Positions 27,661-36,873 are shown, numbered from the stretch's first letter. The stretch is 64,000 nt of DNA from Sphingobacterium sp. HMA12 (GCF_002933815.1 NZ_BEYR01000003.1:124001-188000), one strand, 5' to 3'. Numbers and translations: made by a program. Notes: generated by a model from the letters alone, not told the origin.

Positions 27661-29820
27661 ATGAAGAAAACGACGCTCTTGATGAGTTTATTTTTAATCA
27701 CTTTGGGACTGCAAGCCCAAGAGCTGCTTTCGCCTTCGGGAAAATTGAAACTTCAGTTTTCACTGGATGCATCAGGTGCACCAACGTATACCTTGAGTTA
27801 TAAAGGCAAAGCTGTAATCAAACCCAGTAAGTTAGGATTGGAATTGACCGGCAATACCAAGAAAGTTGAATTTTCAGGGGCAGGAGAAGGCAATGGAGAA
27901 CCGTTATCCAGTTCACTGTATGACGAGTTTGAAGAGATAGCACAAGAAAGCAAACATGTTGATGAGCGCTGGAATCCTGTTTGGGGTGAAGAAAGTGAGA
28001 TTCGAAACCATTACAACGAACTAACCATTAGCTTGCAACAGAAAACGTCCAAAAGAAAACTTGTGGTCCGTTTCAGATTATTTGACCAAGGTTTGGGATT
28101 TCGCTATGAATTTCCCGAACAAAAGGAGATGACTTATCTCGTTGTAAAGGAGGAAAAAACACAATTTGCAATGAATGGCGATCATACAGCCTTTTGGATA
28201 CCAGGAGATTACGATACCCAGGAGTATGATTACACCAAGTCTCGTCTGTCTGAGATCAGAGGATTGATGGCCAAAGCGATTACGCCCAATGCCTCGCAGA
28301 CCCCATTTTCGCCTACAGGTGTACAGACGGCTTTGATGATGAAAAGTGACGACGGGTTATATATCAATATCCACGAAGCTGCTTTAATCAATTATGCCTG
28401 TATGCATCTTAATCTGGATGACAAAAATTTTGTGTTTCAATCTTGGCTGACACCCGATGCCAATGGGACCAAGGGCAATTTGCAGACACCTGCCCGGAGC
28501 CCCTGGCGCACAATTATGGTGAGTGATGACGCCAGAGATATTTTGGCTTCCCGGATGACGCTCAACCTCAACGAACCCACTAAAATTAAAGATCCTTCGT
28601 GGATAAAGCCTACTAAATACGTAGGTGTATGGTGGGAGATGATTACCGGAAAGAGCGAGTGGTCCTATACCTATGATCTTCCTAGTGTACATCTAGGTGA
28701 AACGGACTATAGCAAAGTGAAGCCTCATGGCAAACATGGTGCTACGACGGCGAATGTAAAACGTTATATTGATTTCGCAGCACAACACGGGTTTGATGGC
28801 GTATTAGTTGAGGGCTGGAATATTGGCTGGGAAGATTGGTTTGGCAATGCCAAAGATCATGTGTTTGATTTTGTTACGCCCTATCCCGATTTTGATCTGG
28901 CAGGCATCCGGGATTATGCCAAGCAAAAGGGCGTTAAGATGATTATGCATCACGAGACCTCGGGAGCAGTCCGCAATTATGAGCGTTATTTGGATAGCGC
29001 TTATAGATTTATGAAAGACAATGGTTATGAGGCTGTCAAAAGTGGCTATGTAGGCAATATTATTCCTCGAGGCGAATATCATTATAGTCAGTGGATCAAT
29101 AACCATTATCAATATGTCTTGGAGAAAGCTGCTAAATATAAGATCATGGTTAATGCGCATGAAGCCGTACGTCCGACAGGTTTATCACGTACCTGGCCCA
29201 ATCTGATCGGTAATGAGTCTGCACGTGGCACAGAGTATCAGGCATTCGGGGGTAACCATGCAAACCATGTTACCATTTTACCTTTTACGCGGCTTATCGG
29301 TGGACCGATGGACTATACACCGGGCATCTTTGAGATGGACATCCAAAAGATCAATCCTAAGAATACATCCCATGTCAATTCGACCTTAGCCAACCAGTTG
29401 GCCTTGTATGTGACCATGTACAGCCCATTGCAGATGGCAGCCGACCTCCCTGAGAATTATGAGCGTTTTATGGATGCTTTTCAGTTTATCAAAGATGTTG
29501 CCGTCGATTGGGACAGTAGCCTATATCTCGAAGCAGAACCGGGAGAATACCTAACGATAGCCCGTAAATCAAAAGGTAAAAATGAATGGTTTGTCGGGAA
29601 TGTCAGCGGGGAGAACGGACATGAATCGATAGTGGATTTTGGTTTTTTAGCCGCGGGCAAAAAATATGAAGCTACGATCTACGCCGATGCTCCAGATGCA
29701 CATTATAAAACCAATCCTCAAGCTTATGTGATTAAAAAGCTTAAAATAAATAATAAAAGTAAGTTAAAGCAGAAGTCTGCACCTGGTGGTGGATTTGCCA
29801 TTCGGATTGTGGAACTATAA
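27661..29820 (+). CDS. GH97 family alpha-glucosidase (SusB-like)
   Basis: This 719-residue periplasmic enzyme hydrolyses alpha-glucosidic bonds of short oligosaccharides. It has a signal peptide (to about residue 19), an N-terminal beta sandwich, the GH97 catalytic barrel with GWNIGWEDWFG (about 385-395), IMHHETSG (about 427-434), KSGYVG and NESARGTEYQAFGG (about 516-529), and a C-terminal beta domain. The glutamates in HHE and NES are consistent with the inverting, SusB-type branch, whereas retaining alpha-galactosidase members use an Asp nucleophile. Which branch it belongs to should be treated as likely, not certain. It is 12 bp after the GH31 gene and ends the operon before a terminator. 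Confidence 0.9.
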   Translation: MKKTTLLMSLFLITLGLQAQELLSPSGKLKLQFSLDASGAPTYTLSYKGKAVIKPSKLGLELTGNTKKVEFSGAGEGNGEPLSSSLYDEFEEIAQESKHVDERWNPVWGEESEIRNHYNELTISLQQKTSKRKLVVRFRLFDQGLGFRYEFPEQKEMTYLVVKEEKTQFAMNGDHTAFWIPGDYDTQEYDYTKSRLSEIRGLMAKAITPNASQTPFSPTGVQTALMMKSDDGLYINIHEAALINYACMHLNLDDKNFVFQSWLTPDANGTKGNLQTPARSPWRTIMVSDDARDILASRMTLNLNEPTKIKDPSWIKPTKYVGVWWEMITGKSEWSYTYDLPSVHLGETDYSKVKPHGKHGATTANVKRYIDFAAQHGFDGVLVEGWNIGWEDWFGNAKDHVFDFVTPYPDFDLAGIRDYAKQKGVKMIMHHETSGAVRNYERYLDSAYRFMKDNGYEAVKSGYVGNIIPRGEYHYSQWINNHYQYVLEKAAKYKIMVNAHEAVRPTGLSRTWPNLIGNESARGTEYQAFGGNHANHVTILPFTRLIGGPMDYTPGIFEMDIQKINPKNTSHVNSTLANQLALYVTMYSPLQMAADLPENYERFMDAFQFIKDVAVDWDSSLYLEAEPGEYLTIARKSKGKNEWFVGNVSGENGHESIVDFGFLAAGKKYEATIYADAPDAHYKTNPQAYVIKKLKINNKSKLKQKSAPGGGFAIRIVEL

Positions 29821-29883
29821 ATATCAATGATCTAAAAGACAAAAGTTGTAGGTGGCAACTTGTTTATGGATTGTATGTAAGCG

Positions 29884-29908
29884 CCCCTTAATCAGTAATG
29901 ATTAGGGG
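29884..29908 (+). terminator. Terminator-like hairpin after the PUL operon
   Basis: CCCCTTAATCA pairs with TGATTAGGGG across GTAA with a single bulged T, 64 bp after the GH97 stop. It likely ends the PUL transcript. The T-run is short and interrupted. Confidence 0.6.
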
Positions 29909-30068
29909 TGTGTACTTTTGATGTATAAATTAATATTTGATCAAATTCTACTTGTTGTTTGGTATGTTTAGAACGAAATTAGATGGTACTATAAAATTTC
30001 GGTCTTTAATTCTTTTGAGTAAACTAGTTTCTGAATTGCCCAACCATTAAAATTTAGCCTAAACGCCT
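29909..30068. other. Intergenic stretch between PUL terminator and direct repeat copy 2
   Basis: No gene and no recognisable recombinase remnant. The place where a recombinase gene would stand in an intact element is empty. Confidence 0.4.
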
Positions 30069-30272
30069 AATCCCCCTAAGGAGATATCGAACTCTTGAAA
30101 AAAGAGTACAGAGATGTCATAAACCTCGTTTTTTACGTCATCGGTATCCAAAGCCTAAATAATTTTTTTAAAATTTTCGAACTCTAAATGAATGTGCTTT
30201 AATAGGTTGGTTCACAGTTTTTTAGGGGTATAAAAAAAGGAGACACTTTCTATGAAGTGTCTCCTTAAGTGG
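30069..30272 (+). repeat. Direct repeat copy 2, abutting ssrA
   Basis: Diverged copy of 15012-15212. It begins with codons readable as LRRYRT, the tail of the recombinase-associated small protein, but no upstream part of that gene remains. It ends in the ssrA terminator hairpin and the first bases of the ssrA 3' end. This indicates a relict of an earlier element of the same family at ssrA. Confidence 0.75.
30232..30266 (-). terminator. ssrA terminator
   Basis: Reading minus, GGAGACACTT pairs with AAGTGTCTCC across a 6-nt loop and is followed by seven T residues. It lies directly after the tmRNA 3' end. Confidence 0.85.
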
Positions 30273-30634
30273 AGCTGGAGAGATTCGAACTCTCGTCCAG
30301 TCATGGTACTGTATACGCTTTCTACATGTTTAGCTTCTCTTTGATTGTCGGGCGAGGGAAGGTGAGTCGCTTACCTATACCGTACGCCGTAGTTGCTGTT
30401 TCTCACAAGTGCTTAGCAACATCACACTTGCCAGTTCTATCGTTCGATGCCCCGAATGTTAAACCAAAGAACAGGATCTAACGGGACAAATAGCTATGTT
30501 AAGTCTAACTTAAGCAGCTAAGGCGTAGTTTTCTTCGCCAGTTATAATTCTGAAAGTTCAGATTAAAGTGCTCTACTAACAACGCACTACATGCTTACAT
30601 AACCGTCTCCATCCTGTCAATTCCGGTCAACCCC
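30270..30634 (-). ncRNA. ssrA: tmRNA
   Basis: This transfer-messenger RNA rescues stalled ribosomes. The 3' end has a T arm (GAGAGTTCGAATCTCTC) and acceptor strand CAGCTCC plus the discriminator A; the 5' end starts GGGGTTGACCGGAATTGACAG, and the two acceptor strands pair with two wobbles. The tag open reading frame (30510-30539) encodes GEENYALAA followed by a stop, a typical Bacteroidota tag. CCA is not encoded. Its 3' flank is a site of repeated element insertion here. Confidence 0.95.
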
Positions 30635-30646
30635 AATTATGTCATA

Positions 30647-30677
30647 CAAAGGTACAGCTTTTTTGATGATAAATCAA
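30647..30677 (-). promoter_or_regulatory. ssrA promoter
   Basis: On the minus strand TACCTTTG (30654-30647) matches TAnnTTTG and a TTG (30677-30675) lies 20 bp upstream, the Bacteroidota primary-sigma arrangement. It places transcription start at about 30640, close to the tmRNA 5' end. Confidence 0.65.
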
Positions 30678-30833
30678 CATAAACCTATTTTTATTGGCTT
30701 TAAAGCTCCTAAAATATCGGCATAGCAATACATGTTCAATTTATAACAGGCATAACGGATGCTGCGGAGCTCTTAAACATAACTTGATATACTACGGTAA
30801 ATTCAACTGCTATGGACTCTAAGGCAACAAAAA

Positions 30834-31316
30834 TTAAAATGAAATATTAATCTTGTTTTCGCCCTGAACAGGGTCGTCTTTTTTGGTGGTGAACTTACTT
30901 AAGGTTATTTTTTTGCCTGCAATAGTACAGATAAATGTATCAGTTCCATCATCAACTGTCCTTCCTTTTTCCTTATAGTATGATTTTACTTGTTCAAAAG
31001 AATCTGGGGTAAATAGGAAAAGGTCCCCAGATAGATTACTGGCTTGATCGGTGGAAAAATTATAGTAACTAATTTTGCCATTGGGATACATGGGAATCAA
31101 ATTACATAACACATCGGGTGCAGTTTCGGTAACGGCATCCCTAAAATAATAGTCCATTCCGCCTTTGTCGTTCGGAGTACCTTTGGCAGCTGAGCGGTCT
31201 TCCATATAATTGACCAGCAATGCTGCACTTATCAATATGGGAAGTCCAATTAAAATGCACTTGAAGAAAAATTTTCGCCGGTTTTTATCGCGCAATAAGA
31301 AGTTGATTTCACTCAT
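30834..31316 (-). CDS. Small membrane-anchored protein of unknown function
   Basis: This 160-residue protein has one N-terminal transmembrane helix (IGLPILISAALLVNYM, about 23-38) and a soluble, mostly beta remainder. I do not recognise the family. Its ATG lies inside the last codons of the small gene upstream, suggesting coupled translation. Confidence 0.65.
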   Translation of the reverse strand: MSEINFLLRDKNRRKFFFKCILIGLPILISAALLVNYMEDRSAAKGTPNDKGGMDYYFRDAVTETAPDVLCNLIPMYPNGKISYYNFSTDQASNLSGDLFLFTPDSFEQVKSYYKEKGRTVDDGTDTFICTIAGKKITLSKFTTKKDDPVQGENKINISF

Positions 31317-31515
31317 GGTATGGGGCTATTTGGATTGATCCTAATTTCAATCTTTTTGAAGAATTAATATAGGGTGAATATAGCAAAATCTTTATGATTG
31401 TCACAGTCTTTGGGCGAATAGAGATATTGCGGTAGAATAAGGTCCAAAATTCATCATCGAACCTGGACCTTATTTGCTGATCGGACAGTGTTTCAAAAAT
31501 ATCATTTGGTGCCAT
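31309..31515 (-). CDS. Possible small protein overlapping the next gene
   Basis: This 68-residue reading frame begins MAPNDIFETLSDQQIRS and ends CATGAGTGA, so its stop overlaps the start of the 160-residue gene. The first half looks protein-like and helical, the second half less so. I do not recognise it. It lies 29 bp after the M3 peptidase stop. Coding status is uncertain. Confidence 0.35.
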   Translation of the reverse strand: MAPNDIFETLSDQQIRSRFDDEFWTLFYRNISIRPKTVTIIKILLYSPYINSSKRLKLGSIQIAPYHE

Positions 31516-31544
31516 TTTCCAAAATTGATATTTCGCGCTATCCT

Positions 31545-33575
31545 TTATTTTATCAATCCTGCTCGTTTGAGTAGGGGTTCGACAGATGGTTCTTGACCTC
31601 TGAAACGCTTGTAGAGCACCATCGGATGTTCTGTTCCGCCCTTGGATAGGATATTAGCTTGAAATTTATGGGCAACTTCGGTGTTGAAAATACCATTTTG
31701 TTTGAAGTAGTCAAATGCGTCTGCGTCCAATACTTCAGCCCATTTGTAACTGTAATAACCGGAGGAATAGCCACCATTGAAAATATGGGAGAAGGCCGTA
31801 CTCATGGCATTTTCTTTTACGTCTGGGTATAGTTTTGTAGAGGCGAATTGCTGGTCTTCGAATGCTTTCAAATCAGCGATGCTACTTGGGTCTTGCCCAT
31901 GCCAGCCCATATCCAATAAGCCAAAGCTTAACTGGCGCATCGTAGCTATTCCTTCTAGAAAAGATGCACTCTCACGGATTTTTTCCACGAGTTCCATCGG
32001 GATCACTTCGCCTGTTTCATAATGTTTTGCAAATAATTCCAGCGCCTCTTTTTCGTAACACCAGTTTTCCAATACCTGACTTGGTAACTCGACAAAATCC
32101 CAATAGACTGATGTACCGGATAAAGTCGGATAGATCGTATCCGCCAACATTCCATGCAGGGCATGTCCGAATTCATGAAACAGTGTCGTTACTTCCTGAA
32201 AGGTCAATAAGGAAGGTTTCGTTGCCGTCGGACGGGTGAAATTGCAGACAATAGATACATGTGGACGTTCTTGCTTCCCATTTTGTACATACTGTGGTTT
32301 GAAGGAAGTCATCCAGGCGCCATTTCGTTTCCCTTTGCGAGGAAAGAAATCGGCATAGAATATAGCGACGATCTCGCCGTTATCCTTAGTAACTTCAAAA
32401 GTCTGTACTTCTTCGTGATAGGTTTCAATGTCGTTGACTTCTTTGAAATTGATGCCAAATAGGCGGTGGGCAACCTCAAAAGCGCCGTGCAATACATTTT
32501 CGAGTTTAAAATAGGGCTTTAGCTTTTCATCATCCAGATTAAAGCGCTCTTGCTTTAGTTTTTCTGCATAGTAAGCGCCATCCCATTTCTCCAGCTGTTC
32601 AATTCCGTCTAGTTTCTTGGCAAAAGCACTCAATTCGGCAAACTCTTGCTGTGCAGCAGGTTTTGCTTTTCCAAGCAAATCATTCAGAAATTCGGTTACT
32701 TTTGTTGGGTTTTGTGCCATGCGCTCGGCTAGTACAAAATCTGCATGGGTTGCATAACTCAATAATTTAGCGCGTTCAAAACGTAGTTTTACGATTTTCA
32801 ACACGTTTTCGACGTTGTTGTATGCATTGTCCTGAAAGGCCTTTCTTCCTGCCGCCAAGGTAATCTCCTTACGCAATTCGCGGTTGTCGGCATAGGTGAC
32901 GAAAGGGAGGTAACTTGGGAAATCCAAGGTAAATAACCAACCTTCTTTTTCATTGGCTTTGGCTAAAGCATGGGCTGCCTCAATGGCTCCCTCTGGAAGT
33001 CCGGCTAGATCCTTCTCTTGAGTAACCAGGAGCTGATAGGCATTGGTTTCCGCAAGGACATTCTCACCGAATTTTAATTTTAAAAGTGACAGTTCGGCAT
33101 CAATCGAACGTAACTGCTCTTTCTGCTCATCGTTTAGTAGTGCCCCATTGCGGACAAAATCTTTATAGGATTTTTCCAATAGAGTTGCTTGTTCCGCCGT
33201 AAGCGACAGTTGATCTTTCTGATCGTAAACTGCTTTTACGCGTTTGAAGAGATCAAAGTTTAACATGATGTCGTTGCCCAAAGCGGACAATTTAGGCGCG
33301 ACATCCTGCGCTATCTTTTCAAGTTCATCATTGGTCTCCGCAGAATGTAAGTTGAAAAAGATGCTGGATAATCTATCCAGCGTTTGCCCCGAATAAGACA
33401 TCGCCGCAATGGTATTGTCAAAGTTGGGTGCTTCGGAACTGTTGACGATGGCGTCAACTTCATCTTTTGTTTTTTGGATTGCCGCATCAAATGCGGGGAT
33501 ATAATCTTCGTTTTTTATCTGTGAAAACGGAGCGGTATCGTGCTTCGTTTTGAATTTTTCTGTTAAAATACTCAT
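31545..33575 (-). CDS. M3 family metallopeptidase (oligopeptidase A / peptidyl-dipeptidase Dcp type)
   Basis: This 676-residue cytoplasmic zinc peptidase degrades short peptides. The zinc motif HEFGHALHG is visible (about 465-473), with a downstream glutamate in the ENWCYE region, and the sequence runs in the fold of M3A oligopeptidases from start to end. No signal peptide. Whether it acts as Dcp or as oligopeptidase A cannot be told from sequence by eye. Length is normal for the family. Confidence 0.9.
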   Translation of the reverse strand: MSILTEKFKTKHDTAPFSQIKNEDYIPAFDAAIQKTKDEVDAIVNSSEAPNFDNTIAAMSYSGQTLDRLSSIFFNLHSAETNDELEKIAQDVAPKLSALGNDIMLNFDLFKRVKAVYDQKDQLSLTAEQATLLEKSYKDFVRNGALLNDEQKEQLRSIDAELSLLKLKFGENVLAETNAYQLLVTQEKDLAGLPEGAIEAAHALAKANEKEGWLFTLDFPSYLPFVTYADNRELRKEITLAAGRKAFQDNAYNNVENVLKIVKLRFERAKLLSYATHADFVLAERMAQNPTKVTEFLNDLLGKAKPAAQQEFAELSAFAKKLDGIEQLEKWDGAYYAEKLKQERFNLDDEKLKPYFKLENVLHGAFEVAHRLFGINFKEVNDIETYHEEVQTFEVTKDNGEIVAIFYADFFPRKGKRNGAWMTSFKPQYVQNGKQERPHVSIVCNFTRPTATKPSLLTFQEVTTLFHEFGHALHGMLADTIYPTLSGTSVYWDFVELPSQVLENWCYEKEALELFAKHYETGEVIPMELVEKIRESASFLEGIATMRQLSFGLLDMGWHGQDPSSIADLKAFEDQQFASTKLYPDVKENAMSTAFSHIFNGGYSSGYYSYKWAEVLDADAFDYFKQNGIFNTEVAHKFQANILSKGGTEHPMVLYKRFRGQEPSVEPLLKRAGLIK

Positions 33576-33670
33576 AGAGGTAAATGTAATAAATATTTAT
33601 ATGAAGCGCTAAAATCAATGAAAATTATGTGCTGGGAATGATATTTCTGGGAAATGAGTATCTTCGGAAC

Positions 33671-34198
33671 ATGAAACTGAAATCTATTTATCTACGGATA
33701 TTAGCGATCGCACTCGTACTGATGATGACAACAGAGCTGCAGGCACAGCAGGACTGTGATTCTCTAAAAAAGGAGGTGCCCGCGTTCTGTAAGCTCCTGG
33801 ATGACGATGCGCGGGTAGAGTTCCCAAAAGATTATAAAAAAATTGCTGCCTGTATGGAGATTGATTCTGTCACGGAAATGCTGCTAGGCTATGATATGGT
33901 TAAGATGAAAGCATTGCAACTGCAACGGAAAAAAAACAGAGTTTTCACTTACGGTGACTGGATGAATATGGTAGTAGAACTGAAAGCAGGAAAGGAATAC
34001 CGTAATGCCGCGCAGATGATGCAATTGATCCAGCACAGGATTAATCGTACCGACTGGGCGCAATTGCTGAGATTGATGAAAGAGAGTATGCTGCCCGGCC
34101 ATTTAGAGGCCCTCGAACTAGATAAGGTAGAAAAAATGCTTTTTGACCCGAAGAACAAGGGAAGGAAATTTATTGAAGTGATGGAGCATATTAAATAA
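33671..34198 (+). CDS. Secreted hypothetical protein
   Basis: This 175-residue protein has a signal peptide (LRILAIALVLMMTTELQAQQ) at the N-terminus when the ATG at 33671 is used; an upstream ATG at 33629 would add an unlikely 14-residue extension. The mature part is helical and acid/base rich with two cysteines near its start. I do not recognise the family. It is divergent from the M3 peptidase gene. Confidence 0.6.
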   Translation: MKLKSIYLRILAIALVLMMTTELQAQQDCDSLKKEVPAFCKLLDDDARVEFPKDYKKIAACMEIDSVTEMLLGYDMVKMKALQLQRKKNRVFTYGDWMNMVVELKAGKEYRNAAQMMQLIQHRINRTDWAQLLRLMKESMLPGHLEALELDKVEKMLFDPKNKGRKFIEVMEHIK

Positions 34199-34257
34199 GA
34201 GAACGTATTGGATTATACCGCTGTGGGGAATACAGTGGGATTGATAAGACTGAGATT

Positions 34258-34306
34258 GATAAAAAAATGGGCTGTTCAATTTTATTGAACAGCCCATTTT
34301 TTTATC
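34258..34306. terminator. Bidirectional terminator
   Basis: A perfect 22-bp stem (34258-34279 with 34285-34306) built on GGGCTGTTCAA and flanked by A and T runs lies between convergent genes, so it can serve both strands. Confidence 0.85.
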
Positions 34307-34317
34307 GTGTATACTGA

Positions 34318-35523
34318 TTATGCTAATTTGCCTAATGCTGCTTTGATGCGCTTTAATGCTTCGATCAGACTTTCGTCAGAAGCAGCATACGATAAGCGGA
34401 TGTAGTTGTCATTACCAAATGAATCACCGCCTACAGTAGCGACATGACCAACATTCAGTAGATATAAAGCTAGATCAGATGAGTTTTTGATGATATTACC
34501 ATCCTGGTCTTTTTTACCAAAGAAAGATGAAATTTCCGGGAAGAAATAAAATGCACCTTCTGGAAGATTGGTACGTATACCCGGGATATCGCTCAATAGA
34601 TCGTAAACCAATTGACGACGACGCGCAAAGGCTTCTTTCATTTTATTGACCGACGCTAATCCCTGTTCGTATGCAACAATACCTGCACGTTGTGAAATTG
34701 AGCAAGTACCTGAAGTTGTCTGACCTTGTAATTTATCATTTGCTGCCGCAATAGTTTTGTTGGCCGCAATATACCCTAAACGCCAGCCTGTCATCGCAAA
34801 GGCTTTTGAAAAACCATTGATGATAATAACTCGATCTTTGATGCTATCAAACTGTGCGATGGATTCGTGTTTGTCCACAAAGTTGATGTGCTCATAGATC
34901 TCGTCAGAGAGAATAAATACCTGCGGATGCTTTTCGAAAACCTTAGCCAATGCTGCTAATTCATCTTTACTGTAAACTGTTCCTGTTGGATTGTTCGGTG
35001 AAGAGAACATAAACAATTTGGTTTTTGGCGTAATGGCCGCTTCCAATTGTGCTGGCGTAATCTTAAAGTTATTGTCTATTTCCGTATTGATAAATACTGA
35101 TTTTCCCTCTGCTAAAACAACCATTTCAGAATATGATACCCAGTATGGTGTAGGTATAATTACCTCATCACCCGGATTGATCAACGTTAGGATCACATTA
35201 GACAGGGATTGTTTTGCACCTGTTGAAACAACGATCTGCGAAATATCATAATCCAGATTATTCTCTGTCTTCAATTTATTCACGATTGCCTGACGCAATT
35301 CAGGGTATCCCGGTACTGGCGAATAACGTGTCCAGTTTTCATCCAAGGCCTTTTTTGCTGCATCTTTTACATGTTCAGGAGTGTTAAAATCAGGTTCACC
35401 TACGCTAAGGCTGATTACATTAACGCCTTTTGCTGCTAATTCGCGGCCCAACTTGGTCATTTTAAGTGTAGCCGATTCGGACAAATTATTTATCCTGTCT
35501 GATAAGTATGATGATGTGCTCAT
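34318..35523 (-). CDS. Aspartate aminotransferase family (class I pyridoxal-phosphate aminotransferase)
   Basis: This 401-residue enzyme transfers an amino group between aspartate and 2-oxoglutarate or related substrates. Fold type I signatures are present: SSPNNPTGT (about 180), LSDEIYEHI (about 205) and the PLP-lysine context NGFSKAFAMTGWRLGY (Lys near 240). Length is typical for the family. It has no operon partner in view. The start is backed by a nearby promoter element. Confidence 0.88.
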   Translation of the reverse strand: MSTSSYLSDRINNLSESATLKMTKLGRELAAKGVNVISLSVGEPDFNTPEHVKDAAKKALDENWTRYSPVPGYPELRQAIVNKLKTENNLDYDISQIVVSTGAKQSLSNVILTLINPGDEVIIPTPYWVSYSEMVVLAEGKSVFINTEIDNNFKITPAQLEAAITPKTKLFMFSSPNNPTGTVYSKDELAALAKVFEKHPQVFILSDEIYEHINFVDKHESIAQFDSIKDRVIIINGFSKAFAMTGWRLGYIAANKTIAAANDKLQGQTTSGTCSISQRAGIVAYEQGLASVNKMKEAFARRRQLVYDLLSDIPGIRTNLPEGAFYFFPEISSFFGKKDQDGNIIKNSSDLALYLLNVGHVATVGGDSFGNDNYIRLSYAASDESLIEALKRIKAALGKLA

Positions 35524-35530
35524 GGTAAGA

Positions 35531-35538
35531 CAAAGATA
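35531..35538 (-). promoter_or_regulatory. TAnnTTTG element immediately upstream of the aminotransferase start
   Basis: On the minus strand TATCTTTG lies only 7 bases before the ATG. If used, transcription would start at or very near the start codon. No TTTG element at 19-21 bp upstream was found. Confidence 0.4.
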
Positions 35539-35735
35539 TTATATACGTTGCAAATAATTGCCTTTATTTTTGAAAATTTACAAATAAAAGGGCTGTTTTT
35601 ATTGGGGCTTTGCTAATAAAAAGTGATTGTCGCGATTTAGCCTGTTAATATCGACATCTTTTTGGTATTGATGTGTAAAACTAATCAATTTGATTTGGCG
35701 TTATATCTTTACCTTTGCCCTACAAAATACAGGTC

Positions 35736-36725
35736 ATGTCGAGACAAACAAGATTGGTTTTATTATCGCTGTTTACAGGAATAGGCTTAATGATCATTAA
35801 GTTCGTAGCTTATTTTTTGACAGATTCCAGTGCCATCTTTACAGATGCCGCCGAAAGTATCGTCAATGTGATCGCTTCTGGTTTCGCTTTCTATAGTATT
35901 TATCTTGCGGCTCAGCCTAAAGATGAGAATCACCCCTATGGACACGGTAAAGTTGAGTTCTTTTCTGTTTTTCTTGAGGGTGGACTGATTTTTATCGCTG
36001 GAGCGATTATTTTAGCCAAAGCTTGTTACAATATCTTTTTTCCTGCCGAGATCACTCATCTCGAACAGGGGATCTACCTGATCGGAATCACCTCGTTGAT
36101 CAATTTTGCTGTCGGATTTTATATCATGAAAAGGGGCCGCATTCTGGGATCAATTACACTGGTGGCCGATGGCAAACACCTGCAGGTGGATGCTTACAGC
36201 ACAATTGGATTGATCTTGGGTTTACTGCTGATGAAGCTAACGGGATTCCAATGGATTGATGTGGTGATCTCGATTATATTAGGGCTCTTTATTTTGTTTA
36301 ATGGCTACAAATTACTTCGGCAGTCTATCGGTGGACTGATGGATGAATCAGATACCGAACTTGTGCAGGATGTGGTAGCGATTTTGGAACGTAATCGTAA
36401 GGCTGAGTGGATTGATGTGCACAATCTTCGGGTGCAGCGCTATGGCAATGAACTGCATGTCGACTGTCACCTCACTTTGCCAAATTACCTCGATCTGGTG
36501 AAAGTTCATGATGAAATTTCGGCTGTTGATAAGATAGTCAATAAGGAAATGTCTGTGCGTACTGAGTTTTTTGTCCATGCGGATCCCTGTCTCCCACAAT
36601 GCTGCCGTTATTGCCAGGTTGCGGACTGTCCTATACGCTCGGAAAAATTTGAAGGTAAGATCGCCTGGGATATGGATAAGGTAACCCGCAACCAGAAACA
36701 TTTTTCCTACGCCGTAGCGGATTGA
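35736..36725 (+). CDS. Cation diffusion facilitator family transporter
   Basis: This 329-residue inner-membrane protein exports divalent metal ions such as zinc in exchange for protons. It shows about six transmembrane segments in the first 200 residues, the metal-site motif DAAES near residue 40, HPYGHGKVEFFS, the second site DGKHLQVDAYS (HxxxD) and a C-terminal cytoplasmic domain ending with a cysteine-rich tail (LPQCCRYCQVADC). The ATG at 35736 is chosen over an upstream TTG. Metal specificity is not assigned. Confidence 0.88.
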   Translation: MSRQTRLVLLSLFTGIGLMIIKFVAYFLTDSSAIFTDAAESIVNVIASGFAFYSIYLAAQPKDENHPYGHGKVEFFSVFLEGGLIFIAGAIILAKACYNIFFPAEITHLEQGIYLIGITSLINFAVGFYIMKRGRILGSITLVADGKHLQVDAYSTIGLILGLLLMKLTGFQWIDVVISIILGLFILFNGYKLLRQSIGGLMDESDTELVQDVVAILERNRKAEWIDVHNLRVQRYGNELHVDCHLTLPNYLDLVKVHDEISAVDKIVNKEMSVRTEFFVHADPCLPQCCRYCQVADCPIRSEKFEGKIAWDMDKVTRNQKHFSYAVAD

Positions 36726-36835
36726 AAATGAAAATGCTTTCTGCTTGTGCCTCATGTGTGTAGCAAAACTTTTCATTAGGCTACAGTCAACTGATGAAAA
36801 ATATACTTGATTCTATAAATATGTATAAAAAAAGG

Positions 36836-36843
36836 TATCTTTG
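36836..36843 (+). promoter_or_regulatory. TAnnTTTG element upstream of lepA
   Basis: TATCTTTG lies 30 bp before the lepA ATG, a plausible -7 element. No clear upstream TTTG element at the ideal distance. Confidence 0.4.
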
Positions 36844-36873
36844 CCTTTTAGCAAAAGAGTTTAAAAATCCTAT

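Noticed and set aside
29909..30068. Remnant of a second recombinase gene before repeat copy 2
   Set aside because: No recombinase-like peptide is readable in any frame.
30269..30481. Plus-strand reading frame over the tmRNA
   Set aside because: It lies antisense to ssrA, whose tag, acceptor strands and T arm are clear; the frame is a by-product.
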